Source: Marivita sp. S6314
GTDB lineage: Bacteria; Pseudomonadota; Alphaproteobacteria; Rhodobacterales; Rhodobacteraceae
Assembly: GCF_023015985.1 (NCBI RefSeq)
Contig: NZ_JALKAO010000001.1
Location: forward strand, 124,001 to 188,000
Reading direction: 5' to 3'
Length of the DNA stretch: 64,000 bases
Under the pieces are notes generated by a model. That model made no database searches, had not been told where the DNA came from, and saw nothing but the letters and a program-made list of their open reading frames with translations. A program made the position numbers and the translations under genes. Shown here piece after piece: positions 44,816 through 52,716 of this stretch. Every line of letters begins with the position of its first letter. Position 1 is the first letter of the stretch.

Positions 44816-45730
44816 ATGAAGACCGATCCACAGCCAGAGTTTCAACCCGCCATTGGCACAGCCGAGGAAATCGCGCCGGGCCTGCGGCGTGTGGTGGCCA
44901 ACAACCCGTCGCCGATGACGTTTCGCGGCACCAACACCTATCTTGTCGGTACCAGCGATCTGGCCGTAATCGACCCGGGCCCGAAAGACACCGCACATCT
45001 GGCGGCCCTGCTGAGCGCGATTGGCAACGCGCGGGTGTCGGCCATCCTGGTGACCCATGCCCATCTTGACCATTCACCGCTGGCCAGTGATCTGAGCCGT
45101 CACACCGGCGCGCCTGTCTACGCGTTCTCGGACGCGCTGGGGGGCCGCAGCGCGATCATGCAGGACCTGGCCAAAAGCGGGTTGATGCAAGGCGGCGAAG
45201 GCGTGGACGCATCGTTCCAGCCGGATCACACGCTGGCCGATGGCGAGACCGTCAGCGGCACCGACTGGTCGCTGACCGCTGTGCACACGCCGGGCCATTT
45301 CGGCAATCATTTGAGCTTTGCCATGGGGGACATGCTGTTTTGTGGCGATCTGGTGATGGGATGGGCCAGTTCGCTCGTGTCTCCGCCGGATGGGGATCTG
45401 ACCGATTTCATGGCCTCCTGCAGGCGGTTACAGTCGATGCGCTGGCATAGCTTCCATTCCGGCCACGGCGCACCGATCACAGAACCGGCGGCGCGGCTTG
45501 ATTGGCTGATTTCGCATCGGTTGACTCGCGAAGCATCGCTGCTTCAGGAACTGGAGCGCGGACCGGCCACCTGTTCTGACCTGGCAAACCGCGTCTACCA
45601 CGACACAGCCCCCGCATTGCTGCCTGCCGCCACCCGCAACGTCTTGGCGCATATGGTTGATCTTTATGGAAAAAACGCTGTGACGGCTGACGGCACGCTA
45701 TCGGCCAACGCGGTGTTTCGCCGGCTTTGA
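44816..45730 (+). CDS. MBL-fold metallo-hydrolase with C-terminal winged helix (LACTB2-like)
   Basis: A 304-residue metallo-beta-lactamase-fold enzyme. The metal motif THAHLDHSPLA gives His81, His83, Asp85 and His86; His in HTPGHFGNH, Asp in FCGDLVMG and His in SGHGAPI complete the site. The C-terminal 75 residues (ERGPATCSDLANRVYHDTAPALLPAAT...) form a winged helix seen in LACTB2-like hydrolases and nucleases. The substrate is unknown. The ATG at 44816 is the only one fitting the family start; its ribosome site is weak. Confidence 0.82.
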   Translation: MKTDPQPEFQPAIGTAEEIAPGLRRVVANNPSPMTFRGTNTYLVGTSDLAVIDPGPKDTAHLAALLSAIGNARVSAILVTHAHLDHSPLASDLSRHTGAPVYAFSDALGGRSAIMQDLAKSGLMQGGEGVDASFQPDHTLADGETVSGTDWSLTAVHTPGHFGNHLSFAMGDMLFCGDLVMGWASSLVSPPDGDLTDFMASCRRLQSMRWHSFHSGHGAPITEPAARLDWLISHRLTREASLLQELERGPATCSDLANRVYHDTAPALLPAATRNVLAHMVDLYGKNAVTADGTLSANAVFRRL

Positions 45731-45801
45731 AAAGAACTCACATTTTTTCAACAAACCCTCTGGACGCGCCCCAACACTGTTGCTAAACCCCGCCTCGTGT
45801 T

Positions 45802-45876
45802 CCGGCGTAGCTCAGCGGTAGAGCAGTTGACTGTTAATCAATTGGTCGTAGGTTCGATCCCTACCGCCGGAGCCAA
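45802..45876 (+). tRNA. tRNA-Asn (anticodon GTT)
   Basis: A 75-nt cloverleaf including an encoded CCA. The acceptor stem is TCCGGCG/CGCCGGA (45802-45808 and 45866-45872), discriminator G45873, the anticodon loop CTGTTAA with GTT at 45834-45836, and the T arm with GGTTCGATCC. The D arm GCTCAGCGGTAGAGC is normal. It stands alone. Confidence 0.97.
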
Positions 45877-45926
45877 AATCTAAGAAAGCTACGAAACCAC
45901 ATGTGGTCCGGCGGCCCGATATCCCG

Positions 45927-46376
45927 CTAGGCGACAAGCAGTCCGCCGCGTTCGCGTTGATCGTTGAAGGTTTTGAGGCTGATCGTTGTGGTTGAGCCCG
46001 CATCCACCGGTTCCGGGTCATTGATAAAGACGGTTCCGCCGTCATCCCCCTTGGTGCTGCATCCCGTGATCACGACGATATGGCCATAGCCTTTCCAATG
46101 GGACGCACACCAGATCGGGCCGCGAAAGCCAATCGTTGCCATCAGGCTGATTGCAGTGAAATCGTGGTCCTTGGACGGTAGGAACTTCAATCCTTCGGCA
46201 AGGGCCAAGGTCACGAAATCGGCTTTCTGAATGCCTTGGTCGGCGACCCATTTGTTGGGCAGGCCCTGCACCGGCCCCTGTGCGTAATAGTAGCTCACCA
46301 TGCACACCGAGGCGTACCAGCAGCTCATTGCTTTTTTCTGCGCCACCAACGGCACATCCAATTTGATCTCGGCCAT
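45927..46376 (-). CDS. Papain-like cysteine protease, AvrRpt2/C70-like
   Basis: A 149-residue protein with a papain-like triad: Cys19 in KKAMSCWYASVCMVSYY, His99 in GYGHIVVITG and Asp120 in VFINDPEP. The pattern SCWxAS, then GHIVVITG, then NDPxP is that of the AvrRpt2 (C70) papain-like family, which includes a plant-pathogen effector but also many short bacterial proteins of unknown role. No secretion signal is visible. It ends 51 bp from the tRNA-Asn gene, and its upstream region holds a strong palindrome. Function in this organism is unknown. Confidence 0.7.
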   Translation of the reverse strand: MAEIKLDVPLVAQKKAMSCWYASVCMVSYYYAQGPVQGLPNKWVADQGIQKADFVTLALAEGLKFLPSKDHDFTAISLMATIGFRGPIWCASHWKGYGHIVVITGCSTKGDDGGTVFINDPEPVDAGSTTTISLKTFNDQRERGGLLVA

Positions 46377-46444
46377 CTTGCAATTCCTCTTTGATAAAAT
46401 ACGACGTCAAAAAAGAGCGCGTTCTCATGACCGCGGTTGTTTTC

Positions 46445-46465
46445 AGGGTGACGTAACGTCACCCT
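46445..46465. promoter_or_regulatory. 21-bp palindromic operator candidate AGGGTGACGT-A-ACGTCACCCT
   Basis: Perfect 10-bp arms around one central base, flanked by T-rich and A-rich bases. It lies 69 bp upstream of the cysteine protease start (minus strand) and about 180 bp upstream of aroQ. The arms are long enough for a hairpin, but the location before a start codon and the TGACGT/ACGTCA core suggest a dimeric repressor site. I do not recognise the regulator. Confidence 0.45.
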
Positions 46466-46647
46466 AAAATCAAGCGTCTTGGCGTTAACGGGTCGCAAGA
46501 CTTGGCCGGAATCCGCCTTTTCCCGTCCGCCCGGTGACCCGCATAATCGTGGTGCCATCGACACGAACCTGCATGTCTAACCTGGCCCCGGGTTGCGCAA
46601 GGCCGGTGCAACTGGCACCCAGTCAGGGCACGAACCGGAGCGCGCAG

Positions 46648-47085
46648 ATGTCGAAAACCGTCTTTCTGATCAACGGACCGAACCTCAACCTGCTGGGAAA
46701 GCGTGAGCCCGAGATTTACGGGGCAGACACGCTGGACGATGTCACCGCGCGCTGTGCCGCGCTGGCCGATGCGCATGGTCTGCGGCTTGAGGCGATGCAA
46801 TCCAATTCCGAAGGGGCGCTTGTCGACATCATCCACAAAGCGCGCGATGCGGCCGCTGCGATTGTGATCAATCCGGGTGCCTATTCCCACACCTCCATCG
46901 CGATTCTGGATGCGTTGCAGGCCTATGAGGGGGTGGTGATCGAAGTGCATATTTCGAACATCCACAAACGCGAGGCCTTCCGGCACCATTCTTTCGTGTC
47001 GCAACGCGCGGATGGCATTGTCATCGGCATGGGTGTCGAAGGGTATGAACTGGCGATGCGGCGCGTTGTCAGTGTCTTGACCTGA
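46648..47085 (+). CDS. aroQ: Type II 3-dehydroquinate dehydratase
   Basis: A 145-residue type II dehydroquinase, third step of the shikimate pathway. The N-terminal [19 protein letters not shown] includes the catalytic Tyr24 and Arg19, [12 protein letters not shown] is the substrate loop and [17 protein letters not shown] carries the catalytic His. Length is normal. The ATG at 46648 follows GGAGCGCGCAG. The gene is convergent with ppx. Confidence 0.95.
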   Translation: MSKTVFLINGPNLNLLGKREPEIYGADTLDDVTARCAALADAHGLRLEAMQSNSEGALVDIIHKARDAAAAIVINPGAYSHTSIAILDALQAYEGVVIEVHISNIHKREAFRHHSFVSQRADGIVIGMGVEGYELAMRRVVSVLT

Positions 47086-47095
47086 CGGTCAGAGG

Positions 47096-48208
47096 TCAGA
47101 ACGGCCCGTCTTCCAACACGCCATTGGCAGACATCTGCGCATAAAGCAGACCTTCGCGCAGCCCGCGATCGGCCACCGACAACCGGTCTGTCGGCCAGCA
47201 GCGCAGCAAGGCCTGAAGGATCGCCGCCCCCGACATGATCAGCGCCTGCCGGTCTTGTCCGATCCGCGGATCGCGCCTGCGCCCTTCGGGGCCCAGATGC
47301 AGGTAGCCTGAAATCACCTTTTCGATCTGGTCGGATGTCATTCTCAGACCGTCAACCTTGTTGCGGTCGTACCGTTTGAGCCCGAGATGGCTGGCCGCCA
47401 CGGTGGTCACGGTTCCGGACGTGCCGACAATCTGGAACCCCTCCCGCGTTTGTTCATCCTTGTAGGGCGCAAACTCGGCGAGGTTCTCTTCGAAATACCA
47501 GCTCATCAGCGCATAACGCGCGGAGTCGCTTTCCACGTCCGAGAATTGATCCCGCAGCGTGGCAACCCCCAGCGGGACGCTGATCCAGTCCACCACCTTG
47601 GCCGCTGGGAAAGGACTGTTTTGCGTGTGAAACCCCGCGTGCAACCGCATGATCGCCTTGGGGCGTTCGATTGCAGGGACAGCGCTGAGGTCGATCCAGA
47701 CCAGTTCCGTTGATCCCCCGCCAATATCCACAACCAGCAGCTGTTCGGTTTTGGTGCTGACCAGCGGCGCGCAGGAAATCACCGCAAGGCGGGCTTCCTC
47801 TTCGGTCTGGATGATCTCAAGCGTCAGCCCCGTTTCCCGTTTGACCTGACGGATGAAATCACGCGCGTTATGGGCACGACGGCAGGCTTCGGTCGCCACC
47901 AGCCGCATCTGTTTGACCTCGTGCCGCCGCAGCTTTTGCTGACACACGCGCAACGCCGAAATCGTCCGGTTCATCGATGCACGGCTGAGTCTGCCGGACT
48001 TTTCAAGGCCCGAGCCCAATTGGACGGATTTGGAAAAGCTGTCGACCACGTGGAATTGGTTGCCCTTGGGTTGGGCAATCAACATCCGACAACTATTTGT
48101 ACCCAGATCCAGCGCGGCATACAGCTCGGATGGATCGGGCCTGGACGGCGCGGGGCTCTCTACCGGTTTCGGGAATGCGCCCGCACCTTTGGGACGCTTT
48201 GGCGCCAT
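47096..48208 (-). CDS. Ppx/GppA family exopolyphosphatase / guanosine pentaphosphatase
   Basis: A 370-residue ASKHA-fold phosphatase. The phosphate 1 loop ALDLGTNSCRMLIA is at about residues 32-45, the second loop VVDIGGGSTELVWID at 162-176, with QTEEEARLAVIS between; GTSGTVTTVAASHLGL is also conserved. The N-terminal 25 residues are a Pro/Lys-rich extension. Whether it prefers polyphosphate or pppGpp cannot be told. It is divergent from the C1 operon across a 267-bp gap in which I see no further feature I can support. Confidence 0.9.
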   Translation of the reverse strand: MAPKRPKGAGAFPKPVESPAPSRPDPSELYAALDLGTNSCRMLIAQPKGNQFHVVDSFSKSVQLGSGLEKSGRLSRASMNRTISALRVCQQKLRRHEVKQMRLVATEACRRAHNARDFIRQVKRETGLTLEIIQTEEEARLAVISCAPLVSTKTEQLLVVDIGGGSTELVWIDLSAVPAIERPKAIMRLHAGFHTQNSPFPAAKVVDWISVPLGVATLRDQFSDVESDSARYALMSWYFEENLAEFAPYKDEQTREGFQIVGTSGTVTTVAASHLGLKRYDRNKVDGLRMTSDQIEKVISGYLHLGPEGRRRDPRIGQDRQALIMSGAAILQALLRCWPTDRLSVADRGLREGLLYAQMSANGVLEDGPF

Positions 48209-48475
48209 CGTTCTGCGCCTTCCGAATATCTAAGTTACCTTGAACCTAAGCATGGTTTGCCGTCACCGCAAGATTCGTCGCACATCCAAGGCAAGTTGGT
48301 CCGGACATCTCGAAAAATTGTGTGTGCGGGTCGTCCCGAAGCATCGCAAGCCGCCCATACAGGCCCTATTGTCTGACAGAGGGTCGCGGACAGAAGCGGA
48401 CAAGTCGAAAAATGACCCTTTGTCGGAAACCGCGTCAATTACGAAGGCGGTACGCGCAGTCGAAGGAATCGCACA

Positions 48476-48772
48476 ATGGCGGACGTCACAATCGTGTATT
48501 GGCGGGACATCCCGGCCCAGGTCATCGTCGGAAAAGGCCGTCGCGGGGCCAAGGCGCAATTGAGCGAACGGTTCGAACAGGCGATTGATCGTGCCGCGAT
48601 GAAGGTCGGTGCGGCCGATACCGACAGTTACCTGGCCGAATGGCGCAAGGCTGCGCCCTATTCGGTGGACGGCGATGCACAAGACGTCTGCACCGCCGAA
48701 GCCAACCGGATCGAAACCGAATACGACAAGGACCGGCTGAAGGCGCTGATTGACAACGAAGGTTGGGCGTAA
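48476..48772 (+). CDS. Virulence_fact (PF13769-type) small protein
   Basis: A 98-residue protein with the start VTIVYWRDIPAQVIVGKGRRGAKAQLSERFEQAIDRAAMKVG, matching the small 'virulence factor' family found in alphaproteobacteria; despite its name the biochemical role is not known. In this genome it opens an operon with a methylenetetrahydrofolate reductase-like gene (27 bp downstream), a HAD phosphatase and a methyltetrahydrofolate:corrinoid methyltransferase, so a role in one-carbon transfer is more likely than virulence. There is no signal peptide. Confidence 0.8.
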   Translation: MADVTIVYWRDIPAQVIVGKGRRGAKAQLSERFEQAIDRAAMKVGAADTDSYLAEWRKAAPYSVDGDAQDVCTAEANRIETEYDKDRLKALIDNEGWA

Positions 48773-48798
48773 GCTCCGTGACTCTGAAGGAGGCCATC

Positions 48799-49725
48799 AT
48801 GGCACTTTTGAACTTCCGCAAGCGTGAAGACACGCGCCCTGCCGGCACACCGGAAATGGAAAGCTTCCTCAAAGGCTATTCCATCGAGGTCATGCCGCGC
48901 ACCGCCGAAAAGGTCGATGATTTCAAGACGCTGCTCGCCCCCGGCACACGCGTTTACATTGCCCATATCGAAGGCACACCGATCGAAGAGATGGTCGCCA
49001 CGGCCAAGCGGCTGGCGAAGGACGGCTTTCCGGTCATGCCGCATTTCCCGGCGCGCATCATCAAGGACGCGGCCACGCTTGGCGACTGGATTGCCCGCTA
49101 CCAGGGCGAAGCCGGTGTTGATCAGGCGTTGCTTCTGGCGGGTGGCGTGGCCAAACCGCATGGTGACTTTCACAGCTCGATGCAGCTGATGGAAACGGGC
49201 TTGTTTGACGCGGCCGGGTTCAAACGGTTGCACGTGGCCGGTCATCCCGAAGGCAACAAGGACATCGACCCCAAGGGCGGCAGTGCCAATGTCGACGAGG
49301 CGCTGCGCTGGAAACAGGCGTTTTCGGAACGCACCGACGCCAAGATGGCACTGGCCACACAGTTCGCCTTTGATCCGGACCCGATCATCAAATGGGTGGA
49401 CGACCTTTCCGCAGCGGGCATCGCCCTGCCCGTTCATATCGGCATTGCCGGTCCGGCCAAGCTTCAGACCCTGATCAAATTCGCCATTGCCTGCGGTGTT
49501 GGCCCGTCCCTGAAGGTCCTGCAGAAACGCGCTATGGACGTGTCCAAGCTGTTGTTGCCCTACGAGCCGACAGACGTGCTGTCCAAACTGGCAGCGCACA
49601 AGGCGGCCAACCCCGATTTCAATATCGAACAGGTCCATTTCTTCCCGCTTGGCGGCATCACGTCGAACGCAACCTGGGCCATCAACAATGGCGGGTCTGC
49701 AACAGCACCCGTCTCGGCACGATAA
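48799..49725 (+). CDS. Methylenetetrahydrofolate reductase-like protein
   Basis: A 308-residue TIM-barrel protein of the MTHFR family, which reduces 5,10-methylene-THF to 5-methyl-THF with FAD. Recognisable regions are SIEVMPRTAEKVDDF, PHFPARIIKD, ALLLAGGVAKPHGDF (the GG/D pattern of the FAD/folate site), HVAGHPEGNKDIDPKGG and TQFAFDPDPIIKWV. The ATG at 48799 has GAAGGAGGCC before it; the track frame begins 12 codons earlier without a ribosome site. It lies in a probable operon that continues with a methyl-THF-using methyltransferase, so its product can be used immediately. Confidence 0.82.
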   Translation: MALLNFRKREDTRPAGTPEMESFLKGYSIEVMPRTAEKVDDFKTLLAPGTRVYIAHIEGTPIEEMVATAKRLAKDGFPVMPHFPARIIKDAATLGDWIARYQGEAGVDQALLLAGGVAKPHGDFHSSMQLMETGLFDAAGFKRLHVAGHPEGNKDIDPKGGSANVDEALRWKQAFSERTDAKMALATQFAFDPDPIIKWVDDLSAAGIALPVHIGIAGPAKLQTLIKFAIACGVGPSLKVLQKRAMDVSKLLLPYEPTDVLSKLAAHKAANPDFNIEQVHFFPLGGITSNATWAINNGGSATAPVSAR

Positions 49726-49731
49726 ACGACG

Positions 49732-50391
49732 ATGCCCGCCCTGCTATTTGATCTCGACGGCACGTTGCTGAATTCGGATGCAATCCATGAACAGGTGTTC
49801 AAAGAGCTGTGGACCGCGCGCGGATTGACGATGCACGACGGGTTCTACATGGACCACGTCCACGGTCGTCTGAATGTCGACGTGTTTGCGGAATTTCTGC
49901 CGGACGAACCTGACCCGCAGGGCCTGAGCGAATGGAAAGAAGCCCAGTTCCGCGACCGGCTGCCCACCCCCTACCCGGCAATGCCGGGGGCACTGGCGCT
50001 GTTGGACCGCGCGCAGGCGGCAGGATGGAACGTGGCCGTTGTGACCAATGCGATGCGCCTGAACGCCGAGGCGATGTTGACCGCCATTGGCCTGCGCGCC
50101 TATTTCGATGTGATCGTGATCGGTGAAGAATGCGATCACGGAAAACCGCATCCCGACCCGTATCTTGTGGCGATGCAGGCGTTGAACGAGGCCCCCAGCA
50201 ATTGCATCGCCTTTGAAGACAGCCCGTCCGGCATGCAGGCCGCTGCCGCATCCGGGGCGTATTGCATTGGCGTGAGATCGGGCATCAGCGATGCCGCCCT
50301 GCGTGCCGCCGGGGCTGCCCTCACAATCCAGGATTTCAACGACCCCGCGCTGTCAGACATTCTGACCCGCCTTGAAGGAGACGCCGCATGA
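49732..50391 (+). CDS. HAD-superfamily phosphatase (beta-phosphoglucomutase-like)
   Basis: A 219-residue HAD subfamily IA hydrolase. Motif I FDLDGTLLNSD gives nucleophile Asp7 and acid Asp9, motif II VVTNAMR, motif III Lys in HGKPHPDPYL and motif IV FEDSPSGMQAA. It resembles beta-phosphoglucomutase or phosphoglycolate phosphatase; the substrate is not readable. The stop overlaps the next start (ATGA). Confidence 0.85.
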   Translation: MPALLFDLDGTLLNSDAIHEQVFKELWTARGLTMHDGFYMDHVHGRLNVDVFAEFLPDEPDPQGLSEWKEAQFRDRLPTPYPAMPGALALLDRAQAAGWNVAVVTNAMRLNAEAMLTAIGLRAYFDVIVIGEECDHGKPHPDPYLVAMQALNEAPSNCIAFEDSPSGMQAAAASGAYCIGVRSGISDAALRAAGAALTIQDFNDPALSDILTRLEGDAA

Positions 50392-51470
50392 CCCGGACCA
50401 TTGTCGAGTCAAAGACCAAAACCGCCATCATCGGCTTTGACCAGCCCTTCTGCGTGATCGGGGAACGGATCAACCCGACGGGGCGCAAGATCCTGAACGA
50501 AGAGCTTGAACGCGGCGATTTCAGCCGTGTTGAGGCGGATGCCCTGGCGCAGGTCGCGGCCGGTGCCACGATCCTCGATATCAACTCGGGCGCGGTGTTT
50601 TCCAACAAGATGGCTGAAGACCCGCGGTATGCCGACAACAACTTTGTCGAACCCACGCTGATGAAAGAACTGGTGGAACGGGTTCAGGCCGTCACAGATT
50701 GCCCGCTCTGCATCGACAGTTCTGTTCCCGGCGCGCTGGAAAACGGTTTGGCCGCCGCTGAAGGTCGGCCATTGCTGAATTCGGTCACCGGCGAAGAGGA
50801 CCGTCTGGAACTGGTGTTGCCGCTGGTCAAGAAATACAACGTCCCGGTTGTGGCGATCTCGAACGATGACACCGGCATCAGCGAAGACCCCGATGTGCGC
50901 TTTGCCGTGGCCAAGAAAATCGTCGAACGTGCAGCCGATTTTGGCATTCCCGCCCATGACATCGTGGTCGATCCGCTGGTGATGCCCATCGGTGCAATGG
51001 GAACCGCCGGGTTGCAGGTGTTCACGCTGGTCCGTCGCTTGCGCGAAGAGCTGGGGGTGAACACAACCTGCGGCGCGTCGAATATCTCGTTCGGCCTGCC
51101 CAACCGGCACGGGATCAACAACGCGTTTCTGCCCATGGCCATGGGCGCTGGCATGACCTCTGCGATCATGAACCCGGTCGCGCTGCCTGTTGGCCCAACA
51201 AAACTGGCGGAAAAGAAGGCCGAAGTCGAAGCTGCCGGGATCGTGCTGCCCGCGGACATGGATGACGAAACCTTCTGCATGCTGTTCGGCTTGGGATCAA
51301 CCAAACCCAGACCGGGCAAAGAGATGGAGGCCATTCGCGCGGCCAACTTCCTGACCAACAACGATGACGGCGGCAGCGCCTGGATCGAGTTCAACAAACA
51401 GCCACCCAAGGCCGGTCAGGAAGGCCGGGGTCGTGCGGGGCGTGTCGGGGGACGTCGGCGGAGGGCATGA
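50388..51470 (+). CDS. Methyltetrahydrofolate:corrinoid methyltransferase (pterin-binding)
   Basis: A 360-residue pterin-binding TIM-barrel protein of the DHPS/MeTr family. The start FCVIGERINPTGRKILNEEL and DINSGAVF are the folate-binding loops, CIDSSVPGALENGLAA, NSVTGEED, VVDPLVMPIG, CGASNISFGLPNRHG and AMGAGMTSAIMNP complete the barrel. It moves a methyl group between methyl-THF and a corrinoid protein, as MtgA or the middle part of MetH. No corrinoid protein or MetH gene is near in this window. The last 18 residues (GQEGRGRAGRVGGRRRRA) are an unusual Arg/Gly-rich tail. Confidence 0.87.
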   Translation: MTRTIVESKTKTAIIGFDQPFCVIGERINPTGRKILNEELERGDFSRVEADALAQVAAGATILDINSGAVFSNKMAEDPRYADNNFVEPTLMKELVERVQAVTDCPLCIDSSVPGALENGLAAAEGRPLLNSVTGEEDRLELVLPLVKKYNVPVVAISNDDTGISEDPDVRFAVAKKIVERAADFGIPAHDIVVDPLVMPIGAMGTAGLQVFTLVRRLREELGVNTTCGASNISFGLPNRHGINNAFLPMAMGAGMTSAIMNPVALPVGPTKLAEKKAEVEAAGIVLPADMDDETFCMLFGLGSTKPRPGKEMEAIRAANFLTNNDDGGSAWIEFNKQPPKAGQEGRGRAGRVGGRRRRA

Positions 51471-51548
51471 CGCCGGTCACGTCCGGTGAATGATTGGGCT
51501 TGGACGGGGTTCAGGGAGACACTGCCGACATGATCCTACCGGGATTCA

Positions 51549-51615
51549 CCAGAATTTAATGGGAAGCGTAAAGAATCTTCGTACGAAGATTCTTGGCTCC
51601 CACAGTAAATTCTGG
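51549..51615. repeat. 67-bp nested palindrome
   Basis: Three nested inverted repeats share one axis: outer CCAGAATTTA/TAAATTCTGG (51549-51558, 51606-51615), middle TGGGA/TCCCA (51560-51564, 51598-51602) and inner perfect 24-bp AAGAATCTTCGTACGAAGATTCTT (51571-51594). It lies between the methyltransferase stop and the IS1-like element, in the original convergent intergenic space. There is no U-tract; it could be a cruciform, a very stable RNA hairpin at both 3' ends, or a miniature element. Confidence 0.75.
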
Positions 51616-51664
51616 GGATAAACGCGAATGCAAAGGTCCCGACGATATCACTATTGCCTTATCC

Positions 51665-51689
51665 CGAAATCGGGTAGTGGGTCACTTTG
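51665..51689 (+). repeat. Left target duplication and terminal inverted repeat of the IS1-like element
   Basis: Target duplication CGAAATCG (51665-51672) followed by the left inverted repeat GGTAGTGGGTCACTTTG (51673-51689). The same 17 bp are found inverted at the right end. Confidence 0.9.
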
Positions 51690-51737
51690 GAAATTGAATA
51701 GTTTGCACCATAGCGCGCGCGTGACTATCTTAGGGGC

Positions 51738-51962
51738 ATGACAGACAAACCCAAGAGACCCAGAGACGCCAACCAGCTTGCCCACATGATAGCGGAGCTG
51801 GCTACAGGAGATGTTGAGCCAGAAAAAGAGAAAGACCCCTCTGCGGTTGAGAGGGGCCTTAAGGGTGGCTCAAAGGGTGGGAAGGCTCGCGCTAGTCGGA
51901 TGACGCCTGAGGAAAGATCAGAGTCGGCGAAGCGTGCTGCTCGGGCGCGCTGGTCTCAGTAG
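51738..51962 (+). CDS. Small KGG-motif basic protein, transposon passenger
   Basis: A 74-residue highly charged protein. The N-terminal half is acidic (ELATGDVEPEKEKDPSAVE), the C-terminal half basic with GGSKGGKARASRMTPEERSE and a helical SAKRAARARW end. KGGKARA...TPEER...AKRAARARW tails occur in many short bacterial proteins, often on mobile DNA, with no proven role; nucleic-acid binding is plausible. The start follows TTAGGGGC. Its last 71 bp overlap, on the other strand, the end of the HARE-HTH gene. Confidence 0.65.
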   Translation: MTDKPKRPRDANQLAHMIAELATGDVEPEKEKDPSAVERGLKGGSKGGKARASRMTPEERSESAKRAARARWSQ

Positions 51963-52413
51963 ATTCATTTTTTTCATCCTGCTTTTTTGCAAAACTGCGC
52001 CCAGGATACCATTCTTTTAAGCCCCACATCCCGCGCTGCGGGCTGACAATATCACCAACTTGCTTTTGGCGTCGGTTAAGAATTGATCCGACACTGTTTG
52101 TTTTATTGCCGGTAAGTAAAAGCCCGCCAGCTTCCATCGCATCAACAAGATCAGAAGGCGACATAGGCTTGCGCTTGTTTGCAAGAATGACCTTGGCAGC
52201 ATCATAGACTTTCATGCCAAGAAATGGGTTGTCTCCGTCAATAATGGGCGCTTGATCTTCGGTTTGTTGGCGTTCGGTCTCTTGTTTGACGACTGACGCT
52301 GAGATACCCGCCATCTGGCGCAGGTTTTCTATGGTGCGGTTCAGTTCGTCACGCTTCGCCTCTAAGTCGGCGATTACCGCCAAGTAAGGGCTTTGATCAT
52401 TTTGAGTTGCCAT
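51892..52413 (-). CDS. HARE-HTH-like DNA-binding protein, transposon passenger
   Basis: A 173-residue protein. An N-terminal coiled coil (VIADLEAKRDELNRTIENLR, about 13-32) is followed by a Gln/Glu-rich linker and a winged helix at about 68-130 with AAKVILANKRKPMSPSDLVD, GSILNRRQKQVGDIV and MWGLKEWYPG. This pattern fits the HARE-HTH/HB1-ASXL-restriction-endonuclease fold (PF05066-type). The ATG at 52413 follows GGAGAGCC. It could act as a regulator of the element or be cargo; no partner nuclease is fused to it. The C-terminal 25 residues are Glu/Ser-rich and overlap the small KGG protein gene. Confidence 0.65.
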   Translation of the reverse strand: MATQNDQSPYLAVIADLEAKRDELNRTIENLRQMAGISASVVKQETERQQTEDQAPIIDGDNPFLGMKVYDAAKVILANKRKPMSPSDLVDAMEAGGLLLTGNKTNSVGSILNRRQKQVGDIVSPQRGMWGLKEWYPGRSFAKKQDEKNESTETSAPEQHASPTLIFPQASSD

Positions 52414-52560
52414 TTTGGCTCTCCTTTCATATAAGAGCCACACGCAGCAGCACTCGCTTGCCGCATGTGACATACCTCAACCGGTGTTGTTTTGAGGCGG
52501 TTCAAACCCTTCTTGGACCCATCGTCTTAAACCTCGCTGTGACAGGGCTGAGCGTCATTC

Positions 52561-52595
52561 AACCCACGGCATGCCAGTGCCGTGGGTTTCTTCTT
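52561..52595 (+). terminator. Terminator upstream of the transposase gene
   Basis: A perfect 11-bp stem AACCCACGGCA/TGCCGTGGGTT (52561-52571, 52578-52588) followed by TCTTCTT, in the 303-bp gap between the divergent HARE-HTH and transposase genes. It points rightward, so it would stop read-in transcription from reaching the transposase, as several IS elements do. Confidence 0.65.
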
Positions 52596-52716
52596 ATACG
52601 ATTCCCCGGCCCAATCAAGCGCAAACACAACACAAACGGCATGTTCTGCAAATATTCCGCTTGGAATCCCGCTTTTTTGCTTGAAACTGACCATATGCGT
52701 AGGCTAATATTGATGC

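Noticed and set aside
45802-46376. Integrative element attached to tRNA-Asn
   Set aside because: No integrase gene and no second copy of the tRNA 3' end were found within the window; only the cysteine protease looks accessory.
51471-51548. Degenerate second transposon end left of the palindrome
   Set aside because: No match to the 17-bp inverted repeat and no target duplication could be found there.
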